Source: an uncultured Eubacteriales bacterium (lineage in GTDB: Bacteria; Bacillota; Clostridia; Oscillospirales; Oscillospiraceae). Taken from it: a stretch of DNA of 25,642 nt. The stretch covers positions 1 through 25,642 of the forward strand of contig CAKTJM010000008.1 in the NCBI GenBank assembly GCA_934567745.1, read 5' to 3'. The notes beneath the pieces are model-generated. The model was not told the origin of the DNA, did no database searches, and was given only the letters and a program-made list of their open reading frames with translations. Below are positions 1 through 7,412 of this stretch, piece after piece. The first letter of the stretch is position 1. Each line of letters begins with the position of its first letter. The translations under genes were made by a program, and so were the position numbers.

Positions 1-909
1 CTTATAGTAGCCGTAGGAGATGGCCAGGTCATCGATGCCGTCCTTGTCGATGTCCGCCGCCGCCAGGCTCACCATGTTGGGAACCAGGCCGTCGGTCTTG
101 GGCAGGTCGCGCGTCCACGCCTTCTTCCAGTTGCCGGCAGTCAGGAACGCATCGTCGGAGGTTTTCTGCAGCTTCCAGACGGTGACGGCGGGGGTCAGGT
201 AATTGCCGTCATACACAGCGATCTCGTCGATGCCGTCGCCGTCAAAGTCGCCCACGGCCAGATCCAGATAGTTATAGGGCGTGTAAGGCTCCGTGAAGTG
301 GTTGTCCGTTTTGTCATCGTTGTTTCCGATGGCGCCGGAGAGCCCGCTAATAGTTTTTCCCATATACCGATCGTTCACCGGATCCGCGGTGTAGAGACAC
401 AGATGGTTGGTGTATGAACTTTGATACCGGCTAAAGTAGGTAAGAAGGGCTACGTCCTTCTTCAGACCATTGTTCTCAGTGGAGAAGTTGCCCTCCACGG
501 CGAGCATGGCGTCGCCGAAGAGGTTGGGGTCTTTGGAAGTGGCACTGTTGAAGAAACTACTGAGACTGCCTCCGGTGGGCGCGCCGTTGCCAAAGAGAGA
601 CACGGCGGACTTAGAGGGGTCTTGGTCGCTTTTGCCGTCCTTATGGTTGCTGTTTGCGTTGAGCACAAACAGCTCATCCACCTCCGCCAGTGTGGCGAAG
701 GTCTTGCCGAAGGGGGTGTCCGTGATGCCCTCCTCCTGCTGGTAGCCCTCCGGGGCCTTGGTATCGAACCCCAGCGCGTCGAACACCGTGCGGCTGCTGT
801 CGCTGCTGCCGGTCTGGGCGGCGAAGGCCGTGCCGGGCAACAGGCTCAGGCACATGGCCAGCGCCAAAAACGCCGACAGCGCGCGCTTGCACGTTCGCTT
901 TTCTTTCAT
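1..909 (-). CDS. secreted FG-GAP repeat protein (3' end beyond window)
   Basis: This frame is open from the start codon to the window edge, 303 codons, so the C-terminus is missing. Residues 1-31 form a signal peptide: basic Lys/Arg start, hydrophobic ALSAFLALAMCLSLL, then PGTAFAA with a likely cleavage after AFA or AFAA. Two calcium-binding FG-GAP/VCBS-type loops are visible: GDFDGDGIDEIAVYDG (Asp221, 223, 225, 228) and ADIDKDGIDDLAISYG (Asp286, 288, 290, 293). Such repeats build beta-propellers in secreted adhesins and carbohydrate-binding proteins, so an extracellular role is likely; the ligand cannot be told. Two ATGs are adjacent (912 and 909). The second is chosen because GGAGG then sits 6 bases upstream rather than 3. 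It lies 18 bp after the DUF2442 gene, with its ribosome binding site in that gap, so the two are probably co-transcribed. Codon use is less GC3-biased than in the housekeeping genes. Confidence 0.85.
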   Translation of the reverse strand, partial: MKEKRTCKRALSAFLALAMCLSLLPGTAFAAQTGSSDSSRTVFDALGFDTKAPEGYQQEEGITDTPFGKTFATLAEVDELFVLNANSNHKDGKSDQDPSKSAVSLFGNGAPTGGSLSSFFNSATSKDPNLFGDAMLAVEGNFSTENNGLKKDVALLTYFSRYQSSYTNHLCLYTADPVNDRYMGKTISGLSGAIGNNDDKTDNHFTEPYTPYNYLDLAVGDFDGDGIDEIAVYDGNYLTPAVTVWKLQKTSDDAFLTAGNWKKAWTRDLPKTDGLVPNMVSLAAADIDKDGIDDLAISYGYYK

Positions 910-927
910 CATCTTCCTCCTTTTCGT

Positions 928-1182
928 TCACAGTCCGCTGGCGAACTGGTTCACCTCGTACTCGGCCATCTCATAGGGGAAGCCGCGCCGGTCGGTCCAG
1001 CGGATGGTGTGGCCGTCCGTGGAGACGGACCGCCATACCTCTTCGTCGCGCAGCACACAGAACCGCGGCGACTTCAGCTTGGGTCGCATGTTGAGCAGCG
1101 TGATGCTGCCGTTGTCCCACACCACCCTCAGCATGTGCCCGTGCCGGGCGGCGACGGATCTGATGGGCGGGCTCGTCATCAT
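928..1182 (-). CDS. DUF2442 domain protein
   Basis: This encodes a small protein of 84 residues. The stretch VVWDNGSITLLNMRP, followed by a Pro-Arg-Phe segment with LRDEEVWRSV and TIRWTD, matches the layout of DUF2442 (a 'DNG..-LRP-F..LRD...F..V.....I.W' pattern). DUF2442 proteins are short, cytoplasmic and of unknown function; elsewhere many sit beside DUF4160 genes, but no such partner is visible here. An ATGATG pair offers starts at 1182 and 1179; AAGGAAGG lies 6 bases before the first. The stop is followed after 18 bp by the FG-GAP gene on the same strand. Family membership is recalled from pattern, not searched. Confidence 0.7.
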   Translation of the reverse strand: MMTSPPIRSVAARHGHMLRVVWDNGSITLLNMRPKLKSPRFCVLRDEEVWRSVSTDGHTIRWTDRRGFPYEMAEYEVNQFASGL

Positions 1183-1259
1183 AGACCACCTTCCTTCTCG
1201 TTCTTGGGCAAAGAGCTGCCATCTCGTCCCCTAGGATACGCCGGCGGGTGGCGGCGCGG

Positions 1260-1278
1260 TAGTGACCAATGGTCACTA
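1260..1278. promoter_or_regulatory. inverted repeat between divergent genes, candidate operator
   Basis: TAGTGACC-AAT-GGTCACTA is a perfect 8 bp inverted repeat with a 3 bp spacer. It lies between the DUF2442 gene (minus) and the marR-MATE pair (plus), about 53 bp upstream of the -35 of marR. Its size and symmetry suit a dimeric winged-helix or TetR-like repressor. MarR binding is an inference. No clear promoter for the minus-strand gene was found around it. Confidence 0.4.
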
Positions 1279-1330
1279 TTTTGCACGGCCCTTGGACCGG
1301 GCTTTCCCCATCGCTTCGTGCAGCTTTCGG

Positions 1331-1359
1331 TTGACTTTCGTCTGGATCCGTACTATACT
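1331..1359 (+). promoter_or_regulatory. sigma-A promoter of marR-MATE
   Basis: TTGACT (1331-1336), a 17 bp spacer and TATACT (1354-1359) are near-consensus -35 and -10 boxes. The predicted start near 1366 gives a leader of about 42 nt before the marR start codon. Confidence 0.8.
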
Positions 1360-1375
1360 GGCCGGGCACGCTTTT

Positions 1376-1385
1376 ATCGTACGAT
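1376..1385. promoter_or_regulatory. short palindrome in the marR leader, possible autoregulatory operator
   Basis: ATCGTACGAT is a perfect 10 bp palindrome just after the predicted transcription start and before the ribosome binding site. MarR repressors often bind between the promoter and the start codon, so it is an alternative operator to the dyad at 1260-1278. It is short enough to arise by chance. Confidence 0.25.
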
Positions 1386-1407
1386 TTCGGACGAAGGAGA
1401 TGATCGC

Positions 1408-1860
1408 ATGGACCCGTCCATCCTGGACCGCATCCACCAGATCAACTATCTATACGATGAGGTCGATGCCCTCTACCATCAGGCGGCGCTGCGGCTCGGC
1501 CTGACCGACAGCGCGATGCTCGTGCTCTACCACCTCCACGACCACGGCGGCGACTGTCCGCTGCGCGACATCTACCACCGCTCCGGCGCGAGCAAGCAGA
1601 CCGTCCACTCGGCGATCGGCGGGCTGGAGCGGGACGGCCATGTGGTCCTGGAGCAGGAGGGCAAGCGCAAGCGCGTCCGCCTGACCGAGCGGGGCGTGCG
1701 CTATGCGGAGGAGACGGTCGGCCGTCTCGTCCGCGCCGAGGCGGCCGTCTACGCGGCGTGGGCCCCGGAGGAGATGGCGGAGTACGTCCGGCTGACGGAG
1801 CGGTACGTCGAGGGCTTCCGCCGTCAGCTCGACACACTGGGCGGGGAGGCGGCACGATGA
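1408..1860 (+). CDS. MarR family transcriptional regulator
   Basis: This encodes 150 residues, the usual MarR length. The winged-helix core is clear: a first helix with DRIHQINYLYDEVDALYHQAA, LTDSAMLVLYHL, a recognition helix around SGASKQTVHSAIGGLERDGHVVLE, and a wing with KRKRVRLTERG. Long helices at both ends form the dimer interface. MarR proteins usually repress a neighbouring efflux gene and release DNA on binding a small molecule. The start is fixed by AAGGAGA 7 bases upstream of ATG. A much longer in-frame reading back to 421 exists but has no suitable start and overlaps other genes. The stop overlaps the start of the MATE gene (ATGA), indicating translational coupling and a repressor/pump pair like MepR-MepA, though the inducer is unknown. 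Confidence 0.92.
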   Translation: MDPSILDRIHQINYLYDEVDALYHQAALRLGLTDSAMLVLYHLHDHGGDCPLRDIYHRSGASKQTVHSAIGGLERDGHVVLEQEGKRKRVRLTERGVRYAEETVGRLVRAEAAVYAAWAPEEMAEYVRLTERYVEGFRRQLDTLGGEAAR

Positions 1861-3191
1861 AGATCCAGCTCTCCGACCACTTCACCTACGGGCGGCTGCT
1901 GCGGTTCACGGTGCCGTCGATCGCGATGATGGTCTTCACCTCCATCTACGGCGTGGTGGACGGCTTCTTCGTCTCGAACTTCGCGGGCAAGGTCCCCTTC
2001 ACGGCGGTGAACTTCATCATGCCATTCCTGATGATCTTCGCCACGGTCGGGTTCATGTTCGGCACGGGCGGCTCGGCGATCGTCGCGAAGACCCTCGGCG
2101 AGGGCGAGCCGGACCGGGCGAAGCGGTATTTCTCGCTGTTCGTCTATGTCGCCTTCGGCCTGGGCGTCGTCCTGGGCATCGCCGGGATCCTCGGGATCCG
2201 TTCCTTCGCGGCCGCGCTGGGGGCCGAGGGCGCGCTGCTGGAAAATTGCGTCGTCTACGCGCGGATCATCCTGGCCGCGCTGCCGTTCTATGTGCTCCAG
2301 CTCCTGTTCCAGAGCTTCCTCATCACGGCGGAGAAGCCGCACCTCGGCCTGGCCGTCACCGTCGGGGCGGGCGTGACGAACATGGTCCTCGACGCGGTGC
2401 TGGTCATCCTGCTCCCGCAGGAGTGGAAGCTCGCCGGTGCGGCGATCGCCACGGCGATGAGCCAGGTCGTGGGCGGCGCGGTCCCGCTGGTGTACTTTCT
2501 CCGAGAGAACGGCAGCATCCTGCGCCTGGGGAAGACGCGGTGGGACGGCCGCGCGGTGCGCAAGGCGTGCACGAACGGGTCCTCGGAGTTCATGAGCAAC
2601 GTCTCCATGAGCCTGGTCGGGATGCTGTACAACGTGCAGCTCATGCACTACGCCGGTCAGGACGGCGTGGCGGCCTACGGCGTCATGATGTACGTGAGCA
2701 TGATCTTCGCCGCGGCGTTCATCGGCTACTCGATCGGCACCGCGCCGGTCGTGAGCTATCACTTCGGCGCGCAGCACCACGACGAGCTGCACGGCCTGCT
2801 TCGGCGGAGCCTGATCCTCATCCTGATCTTCGCGGTCTGCATGACGGCGGCGGCGCAGCTGCTGGCCCACCCGCTGGCGCGGCTCTTCGTGGGGTACGAC
2901 GCGGAGCTGATGGCGCTGACGGTCTCCGGGTTCCGCATCTTCTCGCTGGCCTTCCTGCTCATGGGCTTCTCGATCTTCGGGTCCGGGTTCTTCACGGCGC
3001 TCAACGACGGACTGACCTCCGCGCTGATCTCCTTCCTGCGGACGCTGGTGTTCCAGTCCGCCGCGGTCCTGCTCCTGCCGCGCCTGTGGGGGATCGACGG
3101 GGTGTGGATCTCCATCGTCTTCGCCGAGTGCATGTCGGTGGGCCTGACCGCCCTCTTCCTCGTGGGCAAGCGCAAGCGGTTCCACTACTGA
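1857..3191 (+). CDS. MATE family multidrug efflux transporter
   Basis: This encodes 444 residues with about twelve hydrophobic segments in two homologous halves, the normal size for a multidrug and toxic compound extrusion pump. Typical features are the N-terminal stretch LLRFTVPSIAMMVFTSIYG then DGFFVSNFAG, the loop TGGSAIVAKTLGEGE, and in the second half YSIGTAPVVSYHFGA, mirroring the first. MATE pumps sit in the cytoplasmic membrane and export cationic drugs or metabolites using a Na+ or H+ gradient. The start codon overlaps the marR stop; GGGAGG lies just upstream inside marR. A strong terminator follows 24 bp after the stop, closing a two-gene operon. Substrate cannot be predicted; the MepA-like subgroup is suggested by the MarR partner. 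Confidence 0.93.
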   Translation: MKIQLSDHFTYGRLLRFTVPSIAMMVFTSIYGVVDGFFVSNFAGKVPFTAVNFIMPFLMIFATVGFMFGTGGSAIVAKTLGEGEPDRAKRYFSLFVYVAFGLGVVLGIAGILGIRSFAAALGAEGALLENCVVYARIILAALPFYVLQLLFQSFLITAEKPHLGLAVTVGAGVTNMVLDAVLVILLPQEWKLAGAAIATAMSQVVGGAVPLVYFLRENGSILRLGKTRWDGRAVRKACTNGSSEFMSNVSMSLVGMLYNVQLMHYAGQDGVAAYGVMMYVSMIFAAAFIGYSIGTAPVVSYHFGAQHHDELHGLLRRSLILILIFAVCMTAAAQLLAHPLARLFVGYDAELMALTVSGFRIFSLAFLLMGFSIFGSGFFTALNDGLTSALISFLRTLVFQSAAVLLLPRLWGIDGVWISIVFAECMSVGLTALFLVGKRKRFHY

Positions 3192-3214
3192 CCGGACGAA
3201 CAGAGGAAAACAGC

Positions 3215-3253
3215 ACGCCCGCCGCGGACATACGATCCGCGGCGGGCGTTTTC
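3215..3253 (+). terminator. intrinsic terminator of marR-MATE
   Basis: A perfect 14 bp GC-rich stem (ACGCCCGCCGCGGA at 3215-3228 paired with 3236-3249) with a 7 nt loop is followed by TTTT. It is placed just after the MATE stop codon. Confidence 0.9.
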
Positions 3254-3294
3254 TCCTCGATGCATCCGGTTTCGTGCTGCTGAGGATGAGAGAT

Positions 3295-4671
3295 ATGAGT
3301 CTCTCCGCCAGCAATGGCATCTACGGCGGCAGCAGCTCCATGACCTGGGCGGAGTTCGTCCTGCGGAACGCGGTCAAGCGCGACCGGAACGATCCGTCCG
3401 TCATCATGTGGTCCTTGGGCAATGAGATCCTGGAGGGCTGCAGCGGTGGCGGGTCTATCGGGTCGGATTATCCCACGATCGCCGAAAATCTGATCGATTG
3501 GATGAAGGATGAGGACGCCACTCGTCCGGCCACCATCGGGGACAACAACGCCAAGAACGGCACTTCGATCTACATCAGCGTCTGCAACGTCATCGCGAAC
3601 AACGGCGGCGTGGTCGGGCTGAACTATTGCAGCGATTCCCAGCTGTCCAGGCTGTACAGCGGCCACTCCAACTGGAAGATCTACAGCGCGGAGACCTCCT
3701 CCGCGACGAACAGCCGGGGGATCTGCTCCAGTCAGGAGAACAATGCCAATGCGGACGGCAAGTATCACCTGACCTCCTACGACACCTCGGCGGTCGGTTG
3801 GGGCATGACGGCGCATGACTCCCTCTACAACACGATGACGAAGGACTATGTGGCGGGCGAGTTCGTGTGGACGGGCTTCGACTACATCGGCGAGCCGACG
3901 CCGTGGAACGGGGTGGGCAGTGGCTCTGTCATCGGGAGCGGTGCATATCCGAATAGCTCCTATTTCGGCATCATCGATACCGCCGGGTTCGAGAAGGACA
4001 CCTATTATCTCTATCGCTCTCAGTGGGCCAGGACCGAGGAAACCCTGCACCTGGTCACCGCCTGGGACAGCGACAACCAGTACACGACCAGCGGCAAGAC
4101 CCCTGTCGTGATCTATTCCAACGCGGCCAGGGTGGAGCTGTATCGCAACGGGACGAAGATCGGGACGGCGACCCGCACGGTCCATGCGACCAACGCAGGC
4201 CACCAGTATCACACCTATTCCGTACAGAGCGGCGACAGCAGCGTCTGCACGGCCGTGGCCGGTTCCGGTTCGAGCGCGCTGTACGCGACCTTCTGTGTGA
4301 CGTATGCGGCCGGGACGATCTCCGCCAAGGCGTTCGATGAGAGCGAGAACGAGATCACGGCCCGCTGCGCCGGGAACACCTCGGTCTCCACGCCGGGGAC
4401 GGTCAGCAGGCTGGCCGTCCACCAGGACAAGCCGGAGATCGCGGCCCAGTGGGAGCCGACGCTCAACGGGCAGTTTGAGCCGACGATGGTGACGCCCGGG
4501 AGCCGGAAACGCGTCTGGTGGATCTGTCAGGATGGACACGTATGGAAAACGGCCGTGTATTCCCGCACAGGACCGGAGCGCTGTGGATGCCCGGTCTGCG
4601 CGGGGAAGGCGAAGCGAGGGAAGCGCTATACCCTGCCGGAGGCGGCAGAGAGCATCCGGGCCAAGGAATAG
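3295..4671 (+). CDS. truncated GH2 glycosidase fused to a DUF4379-type zinc ribbon
   Basis: The 458-residue frame begins inside a family 2 glycoside hydrolase. RDRNDPSVIMWSLGNE carries the acid/base Glu44, YSAETSSATNSRG carries the probable nucleophile Glu133, and GEFVWTGFDYIGEPTPW is a family hallmark. A beta-sandwich region and a linker ending in SVSTPGTVSRLAV follow. Intact GH2 enzymes first have a sugar-binding domain, an Ig-like domain and the front half of the barrel, several hundred residues. All of this is missing, as is any signal peptide, so enzymatic activity is unlikely. From about residue 378 the sequence changes to KPEIAAQWEPTLNG, then KRVWWICQDGHVW, then CGCPVCAGK: the Trp-rich C..H...C..C pattern of DUF4379. 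The start at 3295 has GAGG 9 bases upstream; in-frame GTG 3274 and ATG 3286 are alternatives. It begins right behind the MATE terminator and has no obvious promoter. It could be a remnant or a chimera. Confidence 0.75.
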   Translation: MSLSASNGIYGGSSSMTWAEFVLRNAVKRDRNDPSVIMWSLGNEILEGCSGGGSIGSDYPTIAENLIDWMKDEDATRPATIGDNNAKNGTSIYISVCNVIANNGGVVGLNYCSDSQLSRLYSGHSNWKIYSAETSSATNSRGICSSQENNANADGKYHLTSYDTSAVGWGMTAHDSLYNTMTKDYVAGEFVWTGFDYIGEPTPWNGVGSGSVIGSGAYPNSSYFGIIDTAGFEKDTYYLYRSQWARTEETLHLVTAWDSDNQYTTSGKTPVVIYSNAARVELYRNGTKIGTATRTVHATNAGHQYHTYSVQSGDSSVCTAVAGSGSSALYATFCVTYAAGTISAKAFDESENEITARCAGNTSVSTPGTVSRLAVHQDKPEIAAQWEPTLNGQFEPTMVTPGSRKRVWWICQDGHVWKTAVYSRTGPERCGCPVCAGKAKRGKRYTLPEAAESIRAKE

Positions 4672-4709
4672 GAAGATCGAAATTGGCGCGGGAAATATAG
4701 GTCTTCCCA

Positions 4710-4738
4710 TTGACGTCCCCTCCCGTGCGGGGTACAAT
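4710..4738 (+). promoter_or_regulatory. sigma-A promoter of the VWA gene
   Basis: TTGACG (4710-4715), a 17 bp spacer and TACAAT (4733-4738) form a good sigma-A promoter about 47 bp before the start codon of the secreted VWA protein. Confidence 0.8.
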
Positions 4739-4784
4739 CGCCTTGCAGCGTCCCCCCAACACCAACGATCGGAGTTGATCTGTG

Positions 4785-6614
4785 ATGAAGCGTCGTCTCC
4801 CGCTCCTCTTGCTCCTCCTGCTCGCGCTCCTGCCGGTGTCCGCGTCGGCGGTGGGGATGGTCACGGAGGCGAAGTACGACGCGGGGAAGCTGGTCCTGAC
4901 CGCCTATGCTGATGACGATACCGTGACGGTCAAGAGCGGGAAGGATTCTGACATCATTTTGGTGTTGGATACCTCTTCTACAATGAACACGAATGGCGCG
5001 GCATATCTCGCGGAAGTGAAGACGGCGGTCGAGAGCTTTGTTTCCGGTGTGGCGACATTGGAGACGAAGGAGATGAACCGAATCGCTGTTCTCTCCTATG
5101 CAAGCGCCGTAAAAGAGAACGTTGCTTTGATGGATGCGAGTGAAGCGCAGAGTAAGCTGAACAGGAGCATCCTCCGCGTGTTGGATGGCAGCCCCAATAT
5201 AGCGACAGCTCTGACCGAAGCACAAACGCAGCTTGCGAACAGTGATCCTGCCGAACGCAACCAGATCGTCATCCTCCTCTACGACAGCAGCGCAATCACC
5301 GACGCGGCCCGCACCGCCGCGATCGCGGCGGCAAAGGTCCTAAAAGCCGACGGCGTCGAACTTTTCTGCGTAGACTATGCTACCGGGACGCCCACCGAAG
5401 CACAGACCGCCTTCGCCGCGGCCCTCTCGACCGGCCACTTCAACAAGACGACCGACCTGAGCGTGAGCGGGGACTTCACCGCGGTCCTCACGAAGATCGT
5501 CCGCCAGATGGGCGGCACCGTGTACCGCCCGGACGCGGCGGCGGAGCTGAGGGTCACGCTCTCCGATGCCTTCGATGCGCCGCAGGCCGACCAGATCCGG
5601 GTCCGTGCGGAGGAGTGCATCCGGTTCTCCGGAGAGACACCGGCGGAGTGGGAGGAGCGCACCCTGCTGACCGGCTATGACATCGCGGTCTCTGGCCAGA
5701 CCGTCATCGTCACGGGCTTCGACTACATCGCGAACGCTGTTTACAAGGATGATATCGGCCTGCACGGCTCCCGGCTCGTCGCGGAGATCCCGCTCACATG
5801 GAGTGAGACGAGCGGGGAGAAGAGCATCATCGTCAAGGATACGAAGGTTCCTTCCGGTGTCTACTTCAAGGATGATTTGCTTGAAGCCTTCAAGCGGCCG
5901 TCCGTGACGTTCACCGGGGGCACCTACACCGTCGTACACCAACGGGCAGACGGGACGACCGCAGAGACAACGACACACCACATCCTGGAAGACCGAACGG
6001 ATGACCTGACCATCAAGGTCTCCTCCAACTACCTCTACGGCGGGCTGGGATCGGACACGGCGCTCCCTGACGGGGAGAGCGCGGTCAGCTTCCACCCGAC
6101 ACCGAACGCGACCTACACGATCCGCGAGGTCCCTGCGACCTATCTACAGCCCTACGTCTACAGTGTGTGGCGTAACGATGGGGGACAGAAGACCGTGACC
6201 GGGCTGTGTCTCCTGACGACGGTCGATGGCACGGACTATCACGCGGTCGGCTTCGCCACGGGCGGGCAGAAGGATCCCGAAGCATCCCTCTGTGACACGG
6301 TGATGGTCAAGCAAGGGAGCACGCTGACCAATCGGCTGGTCGTGACCGGCGGTCTCCTGACTTCCGATTTGAAAGGGACCTCCACCGGCCAGATCGGCTG
6401 CCACGTCCTGAATGAGAGCGAGTTCACGCGCTTCCAAAGCACGCCCCTCACCTTCCAGCCCTACTGGATCACCCGGGACGGCATCCGGGTGACCGGCCCC
6501 ACGGTCTGGACCTGCACCCACCGGGGCGCCGGGACGGACACGGCGTATGAGTTCGTCAAGATCACGGCCCAAACGGGCGCGACCGCGACGAAATGGGTCG
6601 GGACCGCCCCCTGA
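4785..6614 (+). CDS. secreted von Willebrand factor A domain protein
   Basis: This encodes 609 residues. A signal peptide (MKRRLP, a poly-Leu core, then PVSASA) directs export. A short linker is followed by a VWA domain at about residues 54-235: DIILVLDTSSTMNTNG holds the metal-ion-dependent adhesion site (MIDAS) as Asp62-x-Ser64-x-Thr66, with the last Ser of the usual DxSxS replaced by Thr. Later VWA strands include NQIVILLYDSSAITD and GVELFCVDYATG. The remainder is rich in beta strands and looks like pilin or MucBP-like modules (TYTVVHQRADGTT, ATYTIREVPATYLQPYVYSVW). The end, TKWVGTAP, has no LPxTG motif, membrane anchor or SLH domain, so the protein is probably released or held non-covalently. 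A role in adhesion is inferred. GTG at 4782 is a competing start: GGAG is 7 bases before it but 10 before the ATG. DNA near 4930-5260 is clearly less GC-rich than the flanks. Confidence 0.82.
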   Translation: MKRRLPLLLLLLLALLPVSASAVGMVTEAKYDAGKLVLTAYADDDTVTVKSGKDSDIILVLDTSSTMNTNGAAYLAEVKTAVESFVSGVATLETKEMNRIAVLSYASAVKENVALMDASEAQSKLNRSILRVLDGSPNIATALTEAQTQLANSDPAERNQIVILLYDSSAITDAARTAAIAAAKVLKADGVELFCVDYATGTPTEAQTAFAAALSTGHFNKTTDLSVSGDFTAVLTKIVRQMGGTVYRPDAAAELRVTLSDAFDAPQADQIRVRAEECIRFSGETPAEWEERTLLTGYDIAVSGQTVIVTGFDYIANAVYKDDIGLHGSRLVAEIPLTWSETSGEKSIIVKDTKVPSGVYFKDDLLEAFKRPSVTFTGGTYTVVHQRADGTTAETTTHHILEDRTDDLTIKVSSNYLYGGLGSDTALPDGESAVSFHPTPNATYTIREVPATYLQPYVYSVWRNDGGQKTVTGLCLLTTVDGTDYHAVGFATGGQKDPEASLCDTVMVKQGSTLTNRLVVTGGLLTSDLKGTSTGQIGCHVLNESEFTRFQSTPLTFQPYWITRDGIRVTGPTVWTCTHRGAGTDTAYEFVKITAQTGATATKWVGTAP

Positions 6615-6650
6615 CCGCGCAAAAAACGCGCCGATCCTCCCCGCGAGGGC

Positions 6651-6679
6651 TTGACAGATGGGGGACAGGCTGATATAAT
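6651..6679 (+). promoter_or_regulatory. consensus extended -10 promoter of rplU operon
   Basis: TTGACA (6651-6656), a 17 bp spacer and TATAAT (6674-6679) match the sigma-A consensus exactly. TG at 6671-6672 adds an extended -10. This fits a highly expressed ribosomal protein operon. Confidence 0.93.
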
Positions 6680-6685
6680 CTTAAA

Positions 6686-6771
6686 GCCGCTTTGAATGGG
6701 TGACAAGTGGACCGATCCCCGGCCCCGCCCAGGAGAGCGAGCCCGTACTAAAGGAAAGAGGTGCAATCGAC
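6686..6771 (+). ncRNA. 5' leader of rplU, candidate L21 leader element
   Basis: About 86 nt lie between the predicted transcription start and the rplU start codon. CCGCTT (6687-6692) can pair with AAGTGG (6705-6710) across a GAATGGGTGAC loop, followed by a C-rich then purine-rich tract holding the ribosome binding site. Firmicutes carry a structured L21 leader (a known Rfam family) exactly here, thought to mediate autogenous control. Identity is inferred mainly from position; a covariance-model match was not tested. Confidence 0.45.
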
Positions 6772-7080
6772 ATGCATGCAATCATCGAGACTGGTGGGAA
6801 GCAGTACAAGGTCGCCGAGGGCGATGTGCTGTTCATCGAAAAGCTCGACCATGAGGCCGGCGACGAGGTCCGCTTCGACAAGGTCCTCGCCATCCTGGGC
6901 GACGAGCCGAAGTTCGGCGCTCCCGTGGTGGAGGGCGCTTCCGTGGATGCCTCCGTCGTGAAGAACGGCAAGGGCAAGAAGGTCGTCGTCTTCAAGTATA
7001 AGCCGAAGAAGGGCTACCGTCTGCGTCAGGGCCACCGTCAGCCCTACACCAAGGTCGAGATCCGCAAGATCAACGCCTGA
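6772..7080 (+). CDS. rplU: 50S ribosomal protein L21
   Basis: This encodes 102 residues, the normal L21 length. [18 protein letters not shown] at the N-terminus and [20 protein letters not shown] near the C-terminus are diagnostic; the basic C-terminal stretch contacts 23S rRNA. The start is set by AAAGAGGTG with 8 bases of spacing; earlier in-frame starts back to 6700 lie in the leader. The stop overlaps the start of the next gene (TGATG), so L21 and Prp are translationally coupled. It is first in the operon rplU-prp-rpmA. Confidence 0.98.
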   Translation: MHAIIETGGKQYKVAEGDVLFIEKLDHEAGDEVRFDKVLAILGDEPKFGAPVVEGASVDASVVKNGKGKKVVVFKYKPKKGYRLRQGHRQPYTKVEIRKINA

Positions 7081-7409
7081 TGACCACCGCATCCTTCACA
7101 TCTGACGGCAGCCGACTCACGGGCTTCACCGTGCGCGGGCACAGCGGTCTGGCCGACAGCGGAGAGGACATCCTCTGCGCCGCCGTCACCAGCGCCGTGC
7201 GTCTGACCGAGTGCGCCATCAACGACGTGCTGGGCCTGGGCGCCGCCGTGCATGTGGACGAGACCGATGCGGCTGTCTCACTCAAGCTCCCCCGCGCCCT
7301 CGAGGGCGAGGCCGAGAGCGTCTGCCAGACCCTTCTGGCGTCGCTGATGGTCTACCTCGTGCAGCTGCAGGAGGAGTACCCCGACAACATCATCGTCATG
7401 GAGGTGTAA
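7080..7409 (+). CDS. prp: ribosomal-processing cysteine protease Prp
   Basis: This encodes 109 residues of the YsxB/Prp family, found between L21 and L27 genes in Firmicutes and relatives. The catalytic motif is intact: GHSGLADSGEDILCAAVTSAV with His21 and Cys33 as the dyad. Prp removes the N-terminal extension of L27 before ribosome assembly, an essential step in Staphylococcus aureus. The substrate gene rpmA follows after 3 bp and its product carries the matching cleavage site. The start overlaps the rplU stop. Confidence 0.95.
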   Translation: MTTASFTSDGSRLTGFTVRGHSGLADSGEDILCAAVTSAVRLTECAINDVLGLGAAVHVDETDAAVSLKLPRALEGEAESVCQTLLASLMVYLVQLQEEYPDNIIVMEV

Positions 7410-7412
7410 CCT

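Noticed and set aside
421..1860. 479-residue plus ORF including MarR
   Set aside because: Only the last 150 residues are MarR. The front is antisense to the FG-GAP and DUF2442 genes, and a good ribosome binding site marks the internal ATG at 1408.
6615..6650. Terminator after the VWA gene
   Set aside because: CGCG-caaaaaa-CGCG is too short and lacks a T-run; no convincing terminator is seen before the rplU promoter.
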